Source: an uncultured Collinsella sp. (lineage in GTDB: Bacteria; Actinomycetota; Coriobacteriia; Coriobacteriales; Coriobacteriaceae). From it: 10,096 bases of DNA. Below are positions 1 to 6,106 of the stretch, one piece after another. The stretch lies in the NCBI GenBank assembly GCA_902475375.1, contig CABRZC010000069.1, positions 1-10,096 on the forward strand, read 5' to 3'. The stretch's first letter is position 1; each line of letters begins with the position of its first letter. Under the pieces are notes generated by a model. It was not told where the DNA came from. It saw only the letters and a list, made by a program, of their open reading frames with translations, and searched no databases. A program made the position numbers and the translations under genes.

Positions 1-4
1 CTTC

Positions 5-30
5 GTTAAACGGGCGCTAGGGCGCCGCCC
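5..30 (-). terminator. possible weak terminator after the DUF2130 gene
   Basis: Read on the minus strand, the gene at 85-1842 is followed by a GC-rich stretch that can fold (GGCGC/GCGCC around a 4-base loop, plus-strand 13-26, or GGGCG/CGCCC at 12-30), then only three Ts. The stem is short and the T-tract poor, and the window ends here, so this is tentative. Nothing else is visible in positions 1-84. Confidence 0.22.
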
Positions 31-84
31 TTACACCAACATTTTCGACGCGATCGGCCCCGCTTTTGCACTATACGCTATGCC

Positions 85-1842
85 TCACTCGGCATCCTCG
101 ACCTCATACGAATCCGCCTCGGCGGGCTCATCGTTTGTCTCTGGCGCAGCCCCGCGCGCCTCGTCAAAGGCGGCCTTCATGGTCTTGTTGCCCCACGTGA
201 GCTTGCGAATGGTAAGATCGTCGGCCTTCTTGTTGGCTAGGCGCAGGTTGTTCTCGGAGGACAGCAATGCCTCCTTGGTTTTCTGCAGATGGCTAATCGT
301 CTTGTCAATCTCATCGATTGCCGTTTGGAACTTGCGGCTCGCGATCTCGTAGTTGCGGCCGAAATCGTTCTTGAACTTTTCCATCTTGGCTTCGAAGTTC
401 GTGACGTCGATATTCTGCTGCTTGTACTCCGCCAGCTCCTGCTTATAGCGCAGCGAACCCATGGCGGCGTTGCGAAGAAGTGTAATCATGGGAATGAAAA
501 ACTGTGGGCGAATCACGTACATCTTCTCGTAGCGATAGCTCACGTCCACGATTCCCGCGTTATAGAGCTCGCTCTCGGGCTCGAGCAGTGTGCAGAGCAC
601 CGCGTACTCACAGCCTTTCTGGCGACGATCATGATCGAGTTTCTTAAAGAAGTCCTCGTTTTTGTGCTTGGTCGCAGTCTCGTCGTTCTCGTTTTTCATC
701 TCGAACATAATCGAAATGACCTCGTTGCCGCTCGCATCGCACTCGCGGAAGATAAAGTCGCCCTTGGTACCCTCGGACGCATCGTTGTCTTTCTCGAAGT
801 ACGCGTTGGGAAACGCCGTCATGCGTAGGCGGTTAAACTCGGTCTCGCAGTGCTGCTCGAGCGACTCGCCCACCATCTTGGTGGACAGGCGCACCTTCAT
901 GTCCTTAAGGCGCTCAATCTCTTCATCCTTGTAGCGAATCAGGTCATCGCTCGCGCGCTTGGCCTGCGCAAGCTCGAGCTCGTGTGCCGCCTTGGCTTGC
1001 TCCTCGCGAGAATCGCGTACCGCCAGCTCGCTCGTCAGCTTGGCACGTGCCTCATCGCGCTCTCGTTCCGCCGCGGCGACCGCCTCTGACAGGTTCATTT
1101 TTGCCATCAGTTCCTGCTCGCGCAGTTGGGCACGCAGGCCCTCGGCCTCTTGCTCAGACTGTGCCTTTGCGGTGGAAAACTTCTCTTGTACCTGCGCGCG
1201 GTAGTCAGCAAGCGCGCGATCGGCCTCGCTGCGAGCGGCATCGAGCTCACGCTGCGACTCTGCCGCGGCAGCGGCAAGCGCCATCTCCTGGGCCTTGTCC
1301 GCCGCGGCAAGCCTGGCCTGCAGCTCGGCAATCTGAGCATCACGTGCAGCCAAATCGTTTTGAGCAGCATTGCGCGCCGCCGACTCGGCAAGCTTGGCTT
1401 CGTCATCTTTGCGCTCCAGTTGCGCACGCAAATTGTCGATTTCTCGCTGAAGCTCGGCGTTCTCCTTTTGAGCGTCGGCACGGGCCTCAACCGCCGCGCG
1501 CTGACTTGCGCTCTCGCGCTCTGTGGCAGCGCCCTCGAGCTTGGCGCGCAGCTCGGCAAGCTCAGCGTCGCGCTTGGCAACCTCTTGTGCCAGCTTCTGC
1601 TCCGCAGTGTTCTTCTGCTCGGCAAGCTGAGCGTTGCGCTGAGACTCTGCCTTTTGCAAGGCAGCCGTCGAACGCGAGCGCTCAAGCTCCAGCGCCTGCT
1701 CGCCCTCGCGCTGGACTGCCCTCACACGCTCATCCAGATCGCGCGAAAACTCGGCATCGCGTACTTGCTTGACGATATCCGCATAGCCAGACGCATCGAC
1801 CTTAAAGACTTCGCCACAATGCGGACACTTGATCTCATTCAT
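85..1842 (-). CDS. DUF2130 domain-containing coiled-coil protein
   Basis: This encodes 585 residues. The N-terminus has a CPHCG motif (residues 6-10) that looks like half of a zinc ribbon. Residues about 25-320 are almost entirely Ala, Glu, Arg, Gln, Lys and Leu, a long coiled coil. Residues about 320-555 match what I know of the DUF2130 family, with GESLEQHCETEFNRL, GDFIF and FEMKNE segments, followed by an acidic tail. The conserved part contains D362, E381 and K383 spaced like the D...ExK core of PD-(D/E)XK nucleases, which suggests an endonuclease fold, but no activity is established by this. There is no signal peptide or membrane segment, so it is probably cytoplasmic. The start is supported by GAGGAG five to six bases upstream. 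A strong terminator at 1901-1935 separates it from the upstream phosphoesterase gene, so it probably has its own promoter in 1843-1900. The family assignment is confident; the function is unknown. Confidence 0.88.
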   Translation of the reverse strand: MNEIKCPHCGEVFKVDASGYADIVKQVRDAEFSRDLDERVRAVQREGEQALELERSRSTAALQKAESQRNAQLAEQKNTAEQKLAQEVAKRDAELAELRAKLEGAATERESASQRAAVEARADAQKENAELQREIDNLRAQLERKDDEAKLAESAARNAAQNDLAARDAQIAELQARLAAADKAQEMALAAAAAESQRELDAARSEADRALADYRAQVQEKFSTAKAQSEQEAEGLRAQLREQELMAKMNLSEAVAAAERERDEARAKLTSELAVRDSREEQAKAAHELELAQAKRASDDLIRYKDEEIERLKDMKVRLSTKMVGESLEQHCETEFNRLRMTAFPNAYFEKDNDASEGTKGDFIFRECDASGNEVISIMFEMKNENDETATKHKNEDFFKKLDHDRRQKGCEYAVLCTLLEPESELYNAGIVDVSYRYEKMYVIRPQFFIPMITLLRNAAMGSLRYKQELAEYKQQNIDVTNFEAKMEKFKNDFGRNYEIASRKFQTAIDEIDKTISHLQKTKEALLSSENNLRLANKKADDLTIRKLTWGNKTMKAAFDEARGAAPETNDEPAEADSYEVEDAE

Positions 1843-1900
1843 AGCAGCTCCTCGATGGACGCAAATTTCAACCGCTTACACTCTACCGCGCCGCACGGAC

Positions 1901-1935
1901 AAAAAAGGCGCCGCCACCATAATGGCAACGGCGCC
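1901..1935 (-). terminator. rho-independent terminator of the phosphoesterase operon
   Basis: On the minus strand, GGCGCCG pairs with CGGCGCC. The stem continues inward through wobble and Watson-Crick pairs (TTGCCA with TGGTGG) to a TTA loop. Six Ts follow immediately (plus-strand A run 1901-1906). The stem is about 13 bp. The inner G-T pairs become A-C mismatches on the plus strand, so it works best for minus-strand transcripts, those coming from the phosphoesterase gene. Confidence 0.82.
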
Positions 1936-1936
1936 A

Positions 1937-1975
1937 GAACCACCGCAAAGTTACCAGCTCCCTTTGTGGTGGTTC
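1937..1975 (-). repeat. second hairpin directly before the terminator
   Basis: A 14-base inverted repeat (1937-1950 and 1962-1975, arm GAACCACCGCAAAG) has one non-Watson-Crick position and an 11-base loop. It begins five bases after the phosphoesterase stop codon and sits one base from the terminator stem at 1907-1935. It has no T-tract of its own. It may protect the 3' end of the mRNA or be a small repeat element. Confidence 0.6.
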
Positions 1976-1980
1976 GAGAA

Positions 1981-2526
1981 TTACAGTCCAAAGAAGCCAA
2001 GGATTTGATCTCGGCTTACGGGCTTGTACTCGTTGGCGTCGAGGCCGACATCGTAGCGAAAGACAGGGCGCTCGCGATCGCGGTTGCGCACGTTGGTGCG
2101 GTCTCCTCTGCTGTGGATATGCCCGTGTAGCATGATGGCGCCACGCGCCTTACCATTCCAGCTGAGCATGGGGTAATGGCTCATCACCAGACGATGGCCC
2201 TTGGCATAGCCGGGAGTAATCTCCAGGTAATCGCGCACGTCTTCCCAAATCTGCGGTGCGTCGGGATCTTCCCAATCGACGTCATGGTTGCCCCGTATGA
2301 GCGTCACGTTTTGGCATTCGATACGCTCGCGCAGGCGCACAGCATCCGCCAGGGGCAAACGATAGGTAAAGTCACCCAGAATATAGAGGCGGTCATCCGC
2401 AGCCACGCACTCATTGATGGCATCGATGACCTTGCGATTCATCTCCTCGACCGAGCCAAACGGCCGATCCATGTCGTGCAAGATATTCGTATCGCCCAGG
2501 TGCAGGTCGGCGGTAAACCACATCAT
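1981..2526 (-). CDS. calcineurin-like metallophosphoesterase family protein
   Basis: The 181-residue protein carries the whole metallophosphoesterase signature set in order: DLHLGD (D7, H9), GDF (D52), GNHD (N80, H81), SHYP (H117) and HGHIH (H134, H136, H138). These are the residues that bind the two-metal centre and the phosphate in this superfamily, so an active cytoplasmic phosphoesterase is likely. It is about the size of the stand-alone minimal domain, with no signal peptide. The substrate cannot be told from sequence; the family includes phosphodiesterases and nucleotide hydrolases. The first of two adjacent ATGs was chosen because GAGGG lies eight bases upstream. It is the last gene after the HIRAN gene and a 59-aa ORF on the same strand, 66 bases below the latter, and is followed by a terminator, so the three are probably co-transcribed. 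Confidence 0.9.
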   Translation of the reverse strand: MMWFTADLHLGDTNILHDMDRPFGSVEEMNRKVIDAINECVAADDRLYILGDFTYRLPLADAVRLRERIECQNVTLIRGNHDVDWEDPDAPQIWEDVRDYLEITPGYAKGHRLVMSHYPMLSWNGKARGAIMLHGHIHSRGDRTNVRNRDRERPVFRYDVGLDANEYKPVSRDQILGFFGL

Positions 2527-2592
2527 CGTCTATGCCCTCATTTCGCAACGTGTTCAACTCGTGCTAAGTATACAGACGCAGCGATATGGCGG

Positions 2593-2772
2593 TTATCCAA
2601 AGAGCCCGCCGAACAGTCCGCGGCGGCGTTTGTCTTGCTTTTTCGAAGCGTCACCCTGGGCATTCTTGTCCTTTTGCTTTTTGCGATCCTGCTCCAACTC
2701 ATCGTCATCGAGTAGCATATCCCACTCAAACGGATCGTCTGCCAGATCGAACTGGTCGTCGTCATCAAACAT
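2593..2772 (-). CDS. small bipolar charged protein, 59 aa, function unknown
   Basis: I do not recognise this family. The frame starts with ATG at 2772, seven bases after AAAGGGG, and ends with TAA at 2593. The product is sharply two-sided: residues 1-29 are acidic (MFDDDDQFDLADDPFEWD, then LLDDDELEQD), residues 30-51 are Lys/Arg/Gln-rich, and the C-terminus is a repeated GLFGGLFG. It has no Cys, no signal peptide and no membrane segment. It lies 18 bases after the stop codon of the HIRAN gene and 66 bases before the phosphoesterase, so it is probably translated from the same mRNA. The good ribosome binding site, tight spacing and coherent composition argue for a real gene. An overlapping 76-codon frame at 2538-2768 lacks these signs. 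The acidic/basic layout suggests a protein- or nucleic-acid-binding adaptor, which is inference only. Confidence 0.7.
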   Translation of the reverse strand: MFDDDDQFDLADDPFEWDMLLDDDELEQDRKKQKDKNAQGDASKKQDKRRRGLFGGLFG

Positions 2773-2790
2773 GGCAGTCCCCTTTACCGA

Positions 2791-3117
2791 CTAGCGAGCA
2801 TCCACCACGTAGAGTCCAACGCGCACCTGATGCCACGGGCTGCGTTCGGGAGCGACCTGTTGCACGCGGGCCTCAAATACGTCATCGTGGCCGTAATACA
2901 TCATCAAGGACAGCGGGCCGACCTCGTTTCCCGGAACATAGCCAAGTTTGGTCTTGCCATAGTAGATTGCAACCGCCTCGGAGTCATGGGGATTATCGCG
3001 CTCGGCGCACAGCGTCAGTTTATCGCCCGCTTTAAGATCGCCTAGGACCAAAGCGCCGTCGGCATACTGAAATCCCGCAATATGAAACGACAGAAGAACA
3101 CGTGAAGGCTCGTACAT
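2791..3117 (-). CDS. HIRAN domain-containing protein
   Basis: The 108-residue protein is essentially a single HIRAN domain. The pattern seen is FHIAGFQY (11-18), a small beta segment ending GDKLTL (31-36), the hallmark ERDNPHDSEAVAIYY (39-53), then KLGYVP (57-62) and a C-terminal beta strand region ending GLYVVDAR. In eukaryotic HLTF, HIRAN binds DNA 3' ends. In bacteria the domain occurs alone or fused to nucleases and helicases, so a nucleic-acid role is plausible but not shown here. It probably acts in the cytoplasm. ATG at 3117 is preceded by AGGGGAG at a normal distance. It is the first gene of a probable operon with the 59-aa protein (18-base gap) and the metallophosphoesterase. The 124 bases upstream, to the aldehyde dehydrogenase stop, contain no obvious terminator, so read-through from that operon is possible. 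Confidence 0.85.
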   Translation of the reverse strand: MYEPSRVLLSFHIAGFQYADGALVLGDLKAGDKLTLCAERDNPHDSEAVAIYYGKTKLGYVPGNEVGPLSLMMYYGHDDVFEARVQQVAPERSPWHQVRVGLYVVDAR

Positions 3118-3133
3118 GGCAACTCCCCTAACG

Positions 3134-3148
3134 GCCGGATAAACCGGC
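3134..3148 (-). other. small leader hairpin upstream of the HIRAN gene
   Basis: GCCGG and CCGGC form a perfect 5-bp stem around a 5-base AT loop, about 17 bases before the start codon and just upstream of its ribosome binding site. There is no T-tract, so it is not a terminator. It could affect translation. The rest of 3118-3241 holds no gene or clear promoter that I can defend. Confidence 0.3.
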
Positions 3149-3241
3149 GCTTAACCTTATTGAGAAGTCTACGAACTCGTGCGGACACAAATTCGCCCCA
3201 CCTCGTGTCTTTTCGACCGTTTGTCGCTACGCCATCTGATT

Positions 3242-4621
3242 CTAGTGTACAAACATGCGCACGAACTTGTGCTTCCAGCTTGCGTAGGGCGCATAGCGGA
3301 ATGGCACGTCCAGCCAGGTTGCCTTGTTCACGATGCTCTTCTTGTGGCTAAACGTATCGAAGCTTTCGCGGCCATGGTACTGCCCCATGCCGCTCGCGCC
3401 CATGCCGCCAAAGCCCATATGGCTCGTAGCCAAGTGCATGATGGTGTCGTTAACGCAGCCGCCGCCAAAAGGCACGTAGCGCACAAAGCGCCGCTGAACC
3501 TCGCGATCCCGACTAAAGATATACAGGGCCAGCGGCGTCGGACGATCCGTAATAAACGTCTCGGCCTCGTCTAGGCTCTCAAACGTCAGTACCGGTAAGA
3601 TGGGGCCGAAAATCTCCTCCTGCATTACGGCGTCCTCAGGCGCCACACCGTCTAAAATCGTCGGCTCAATCTTGAGCGACGACTCGCGCGCCATGCCCCC
3701 CAGCACAACCTTATCGGGGTCGATCAGCCCGCGCACGCGCGCGAAATGCTTGGCGTTGACGATATGCCCGTAATCCTCGTTATCGAGCGGATGCTCACCA
3801 AACATACGGCGGGTCTCTTCCTTGATGAGGCCCAACAGCTCGTCGTGCACGCGCGTATCGACCAGCAGGTAGTCGGGCGCCACGCAGGTCTGCCCCACGT
3901 TGAGCCATTTACCAAAGGCGATACGCCGTGCCGCGACCTTCAAGTTTGCCGTCGCATCCACGATGCAGGGGCTCTTTCCGCCCAGCTCAAGCGTCACAGG
4001 AGTAAGGTTTTTACTTGCGCGCTCCATGACGAGTTTGCCGACCGGAACGCTACCGGTAAAGAAGATCTTGTCCCAGTGCTCATCGAGCAGCGCTTCGTTT
4101 TCGGCGCGCCCGCCCTCGACAACCGTCACCAGGCGCGGATCAAATGCCTCTTCACAGATTTGCCTGAGCACCGCGCTCGATGCCGGAGCATAGGCGCTCG
4201 GCTTGATGACCACAGTATTGCCCGCGGCAAGGGCGCCGGCGAGCGGCTCGAGCGTTAACAAAAACGGATAGTTCCACGGAGCCATAATGAGTGTGACGCC
4301 ATAGGGCACGGTTTGCGTTTTGCACACACTCACGGCGTTAGCGAGATCGCACGGACGCAGGCGCGGACGACTCCATCGAGCCACGTGAGCGATCTGATGT
4401 CGAATCTCGGAAAGCGACGTGCCGATCTCGCACATATAGGCCTCGTCATGCGACTTTCCCAAATCGGTCTTGAGCGCATGGGCGATATCGGCCTCGTGGG
4501 CCCGTACTGCATCGCGTAAACTCACGAGCGCGCGACGCCGAGCATCGACATCAAACGTGGCGTGCGTCTTAAAGTAGGCGCGCTGATCGCCGACGATGCG
4601 CGCAATTTCCTCGGTGTTCAT
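3242..4621 (-). CDS. aldehyde dehydrogenase family protein, class 3 type
   Basis: The 459-residue protein is an NAD(P)-dependent aldehyde dehydrogenase that oxidises an aldehyde to a carboxylic acid. Visible signatures are PWNYP (115-119, with the oxyanion-hole Asn 117), the FTGS cofactor loop (188-191), ELGGKSP with the general base E212, NVGQTCVAPDY with nucleophile C246, and EEIFGP (335-340). The length of about 460 residues, the QTCVAPDY form of the active site and the C-terminal HMGFGGMGASGMGQYHG segment point to the ALDH3 branch, which acts on medium- to long-chain or aromatic aldehydes. The exact substrate is open. There is no transmembrane tail like that of eukaryotic fatty aldehyde dehydrogenase, though the last 20 residues are basic and aromatic. 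Its start lies 8 bases after the alcohol dehydrogenase stop codon, with a strong GGAGGG touching that stop, so the two are almost certainly translationally coupled. Confidence 0.95.
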   Translation of the reverse strand: MNTEEIARIVGDQRAYFKTHATFDVDARRRALVSLRDAVRAHEADIAHALKTDLGKSHDEAYMCEIGTSLSEIRHQIAHVARWSRPRLRPCDLANAVSVCKTQTVPYGVTLIMAPWNYPFLLTLEPLAGALAAGNTVVIKPSAYAPASSAVLRQICEEAFDPRLVTVVEGGRAENEALLDEHWDKIFFTGSVPVGKLVMERASKNLTPVTLELGGKSPCIVDATANLKVAARRIAFGKWLNVGQTCVAPDYLLVDTRVHDELLGLIKEETRRMFGEHPLDNEDYGHIVNAKHFARVRGLIDPDKVVLGGMARESSLKIEPTILDGVAPEDAVMQEEIFGPILPVLTFESLDEAETFITDRPTPLALYIFSRDREVQRRFVRYVPFGGGCVNDTIMHLATSHMGFGGMGASGMGQYHGRESFDTFSHKKSIVNKATWLDVPFRYAPYASWKHKFVRMFVH

Positions 4622-4629
4622 GGACCCTC

Positions 4630-5850
4630 CTAGTTCTCGTCCTCAAACATACCACCTGCAACAACTTCGTACATATGCTCGAGCTCCAGGCGGTCCATCA
4701 AAAGTGGAACGGGGTATAGCGGATTGGCCTCGGCATCGGCATGGGCCGCCATTTGCGGAATATCGGAGCGGCGAATACCCGAGACGTATTTGGGGATTCC
4801 CAGGGCGGCGTTCATTCGATCGACCCAATCGATAAAGGCCTCGGCCGCCAGGCTGTCCTGCGCGTTAGCCGGCGCGATACCGGCCATGCGGGCGAGATCG
4901 GCGAGCTTAGGAGCAGCAGTTTCGCCATAGGCGCGAAGCATATGCGGCAGGATGATGGCGTTGGCCAAGCCGTGCGGAATCCCGTAACGCCCGCCCAGGC
5001 TGTGTGCGATGGCATGAACGTATCCAACATAGGAGCGCGTAAAGGCAACACCCGCCTTATACGCCGCCGAAAGCATGTTGCGACGCGCACGCATGTCGTC
5101 GCCATGTTCATAGGCCTCGAGCAAATTGTCGTGGATGAGCTGCACCGCCTGTCGCGCCATCTTGCGCGTATAGGGCGTAGTGCTTAGCCCGATAAAGGCC
5201 TCGACGGCATGCGTCAGGGCGTCCATGCCCGTCTGCCCCGTAATGGAGGCGGGCAGGCCACGCGTAAACTCGGGGTCGTGCACCGCAAAGCGCGGGATAA
5301 GTACAAAGTCGTTAATGGGGTACTTGTAGTGCGTCTCGCCATCGGTAATTACCGCCGCAAGCGTGACCTCGCTTCCCGTGCCTGCCGTGGTGGGAACGGC
5401 AATGAGCAGCGGCAGGCGACGATGAATCCGCAGCAGGCCGCGCATCTTGTTGATGGGCTTGTTTGGCTGCGCGATACGTGCTCCCACGCCCTTGGCACAG
5501 TCCATGGCCGAGCCACCGCCAAAGCCGATAATGGCCTGGCAGGCGCTCTCTCGATACAGGGACGCCGCTTCCTCCACATTTAAGACCGTAGGATTCGCTG
5601 ATGTTTTGGCATAGACCGCAGCGCCAATTCCCTTGGACGCGAGCGCTGTCTCGAGCGGTGCCGTGAGCCCCAGACGGGCAATGCCGGGATCCGTCACGAT
5701 AAGAACCCGTTGTATCGAACGCTTTTGAAGCACTGTGGGCACACCCTCAGCGTGCTCCAGAATGCACGGCTCGGTATAGGGCAGCACTGGCAATGCGATG
5801 CGAAAAACCGTTTGATACGTTCGGCACCAGGCGCGGCGGGCTAGATGCAT
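4630..5850 (-). CDS. iron-containing alcohol dehydrogenase
   Basis: This encodes a group III (iron-activated) alcohol dehydrogenase of 406 residues, which interconverts an alcohol and an aldehyde with NAD(P). The nucleotide-binding GFGGGSAMDCAK is at 109-120 and PTTAGTGSEVT at 153-163. The metal ligands match the spacing in FucO: D210 and H214 in MDALTHAVEAF, H279 in YVHAIAHSLGG, and H293 in IPHG. It is likely cytoplasmic. An open frame extends to 5931, but ATG at 5850 is preferred: GAGGGAG lies eight bases upstream, and the extra 27 codons would run through a palindromic operator and look nothing like this family. It is the first gene of an operon with the aldehyde dehydrogenase, so the pair could carry an alcohol through to an acid, or dispose of aldehydes during fermentation. 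Two palindromes at 5869-5884 and 5933-5948 suggest a dedicated repressor that is not encoded in the window. Confidence 0.94.
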   Translation of the reverse strand: MHLARRAWCRTYQTVFRIALPVLPYTEPCILEHAEGVPTVLQKRSIQRVLIVTDPGIARLGLTAPLETALASKGIGAAVYAKTSANPTVLNVEEAASLYRESACQAIIGFGGGSAMDCAKGVGARIAQPNKPINKMRGLLRIHRRLPLLIAVPTTAGTGSEVTLAAVITDGETHYKYPINDFVLIPRFAVHDPEFTRGLPASITGQTGMDALTHAVEAFIGLSTTPYTRKMARQAVQLIHDNLLEAYEHGDDMRARRNMLSAAYKAGVAFTRSYVGYVHAIAHSLGGRYGIPHGLANAIILPHMLRAYGETAAPKLADLARMAGIAPANAQDSLAAEAFIDWVDRMNAALGIPKYVSGIRRSDIPQMAAHADAEANPLYPVPLLMDRLELEHMYEVVAGGMFEDEN

Positions 5851-5868
5851 AAAGGAAACTCCCTCATT

Positions 5869-5884
5869 TGTTGATTGGTCAACA
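5869..5884. promoter_or_regulatory. palindromic operator candidate, proximal copy
   Basis: TGTTGATTGGTCAACA is a perfect inverted repeat, TGTTGA and TCAACA around TTGG. It lies 19 bases upstream of the alcohol dehydrogenase start, where a bound protein would block transcription from a promoter at about 5890. A second, 13-of-16 identical copy in the opposite orientation lies at 5933-5948. The size and symmetry fit a dimeric helix-turn-helix regulator; which one cannot be told. Confidence 0.6.
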
Positions 5885-5896
5885 TTTGCTCGACCG

Positions 5897-5902
5897 ATTG
5901 TA
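5897..5902 (-). promoter_or_regulatory. possible -10 element for the alcohol dehydrogenase operon
   Basis: On the minus strand, TACAAT (5 of 6 to TATAAT) lies about 47 bases upstream of the start codon. It would place the transcript start near 5890, just before the proximal palindrome. No good -35 hexamer is present at 16-18 bases, which would fit an activator-dependent or weak promoter. Confidence 0.35.
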
Positions 5903-5932
5903 CTCAGCAGAGATCGCAGACGTCCTGCCAAT

Positions 5933-5948
5933 CGTTAATCAATCAACA
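5933..5948. promoter_or_regulatory. palindromic operator candidate, distal copy
   Basis: Minus-strand TGTTGATTGATTAACG shares 13 of 16 positions with the plus-strand palindrome at 5869-5884, and all three differences are transitions. The two centres are 64 bases apart, close to six helical turns, a spacing that allows looping or cooperative binding. This copy would lie about 45-60 bases upstream of the inferred transcript start. Confidence 0.52.
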
Positions 5949-5994
5949 TCTTCATATCTCAAAATTGTTTTATTAAAAATCATTCCTAATAGGC

Positions 5995-6022
5995 TTCACA
6001 TTTGGTTGCATTTATGGATAAT
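5995..6022 (+). promoter_or_regulatory. probable promoter of the rubrerythrin gene
   Basis: TTCACA at 5995-6000 (5 of 6 to TTGACA) and GATAAT at 6017-6022 (5 of 6 to TATAAT) are separated by 16 bases in an AT-rich stretch, unlike the GC-rich surroundings. Transcription would begin near 6029 and leave a leader of about 78 bases before the rubrerythrin start. I see no convincing PerR or Fur box. Confidence 0.6.
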
Positions 6023-6041
6023 AGAACTCGTCAAGACGCAC

Positions 6042-6070
6042 GTCCGGAGAGGGCCCTTACGGGACCGGAC
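6042..6070 (+). other. hairpins in the rubrerythrin leader
   Basis: GTCCGG at 6042-6047 pairs perfectly with CCGGAC at 6065-6070, with an inner CCC-TTAC-GGG stem (6054-6063). Just downstream, CGATC (6088-6092) and GATCG (6098-6102) can pair across the ribosome binding site, GAAAGGA. There is no T-tract after either, so these are not terminators. They may stabilise the mRNA or modulate translation. Confidence 0.35.
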
Positions 6071-6106
6071 AAGCGCCCCATCGCCATCGATCGAAAGGAT
6101 CGAATC

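Noticed and set aside
1126..2130. 334-codon plus-strand frame opposite the DUF2130 gene, and a 262-codon one at 984-1772
   Set aside because: Low-complexity mirror images of the coiled-coil codons (Leu/Arg/Ala or Pro/Arg rich). They also cross the terminator and part of the phosphoesterase gene.
2538..2768. 76-codon minus-strand frame overlapping the 59-aa gene
   Set aside because: No good ribosome binding site and an incoherent composition. The overlapping 59-codon frame has a strong site and a structured composition.
5851..5931. 27-codon upstream extension of the alcohol dehydrogenase frame
   Set aside because: No ribosome binding site at 5931. The extension runs through the palindrome and the -10 candidate, and the family begins near residue 28 of the long frame.
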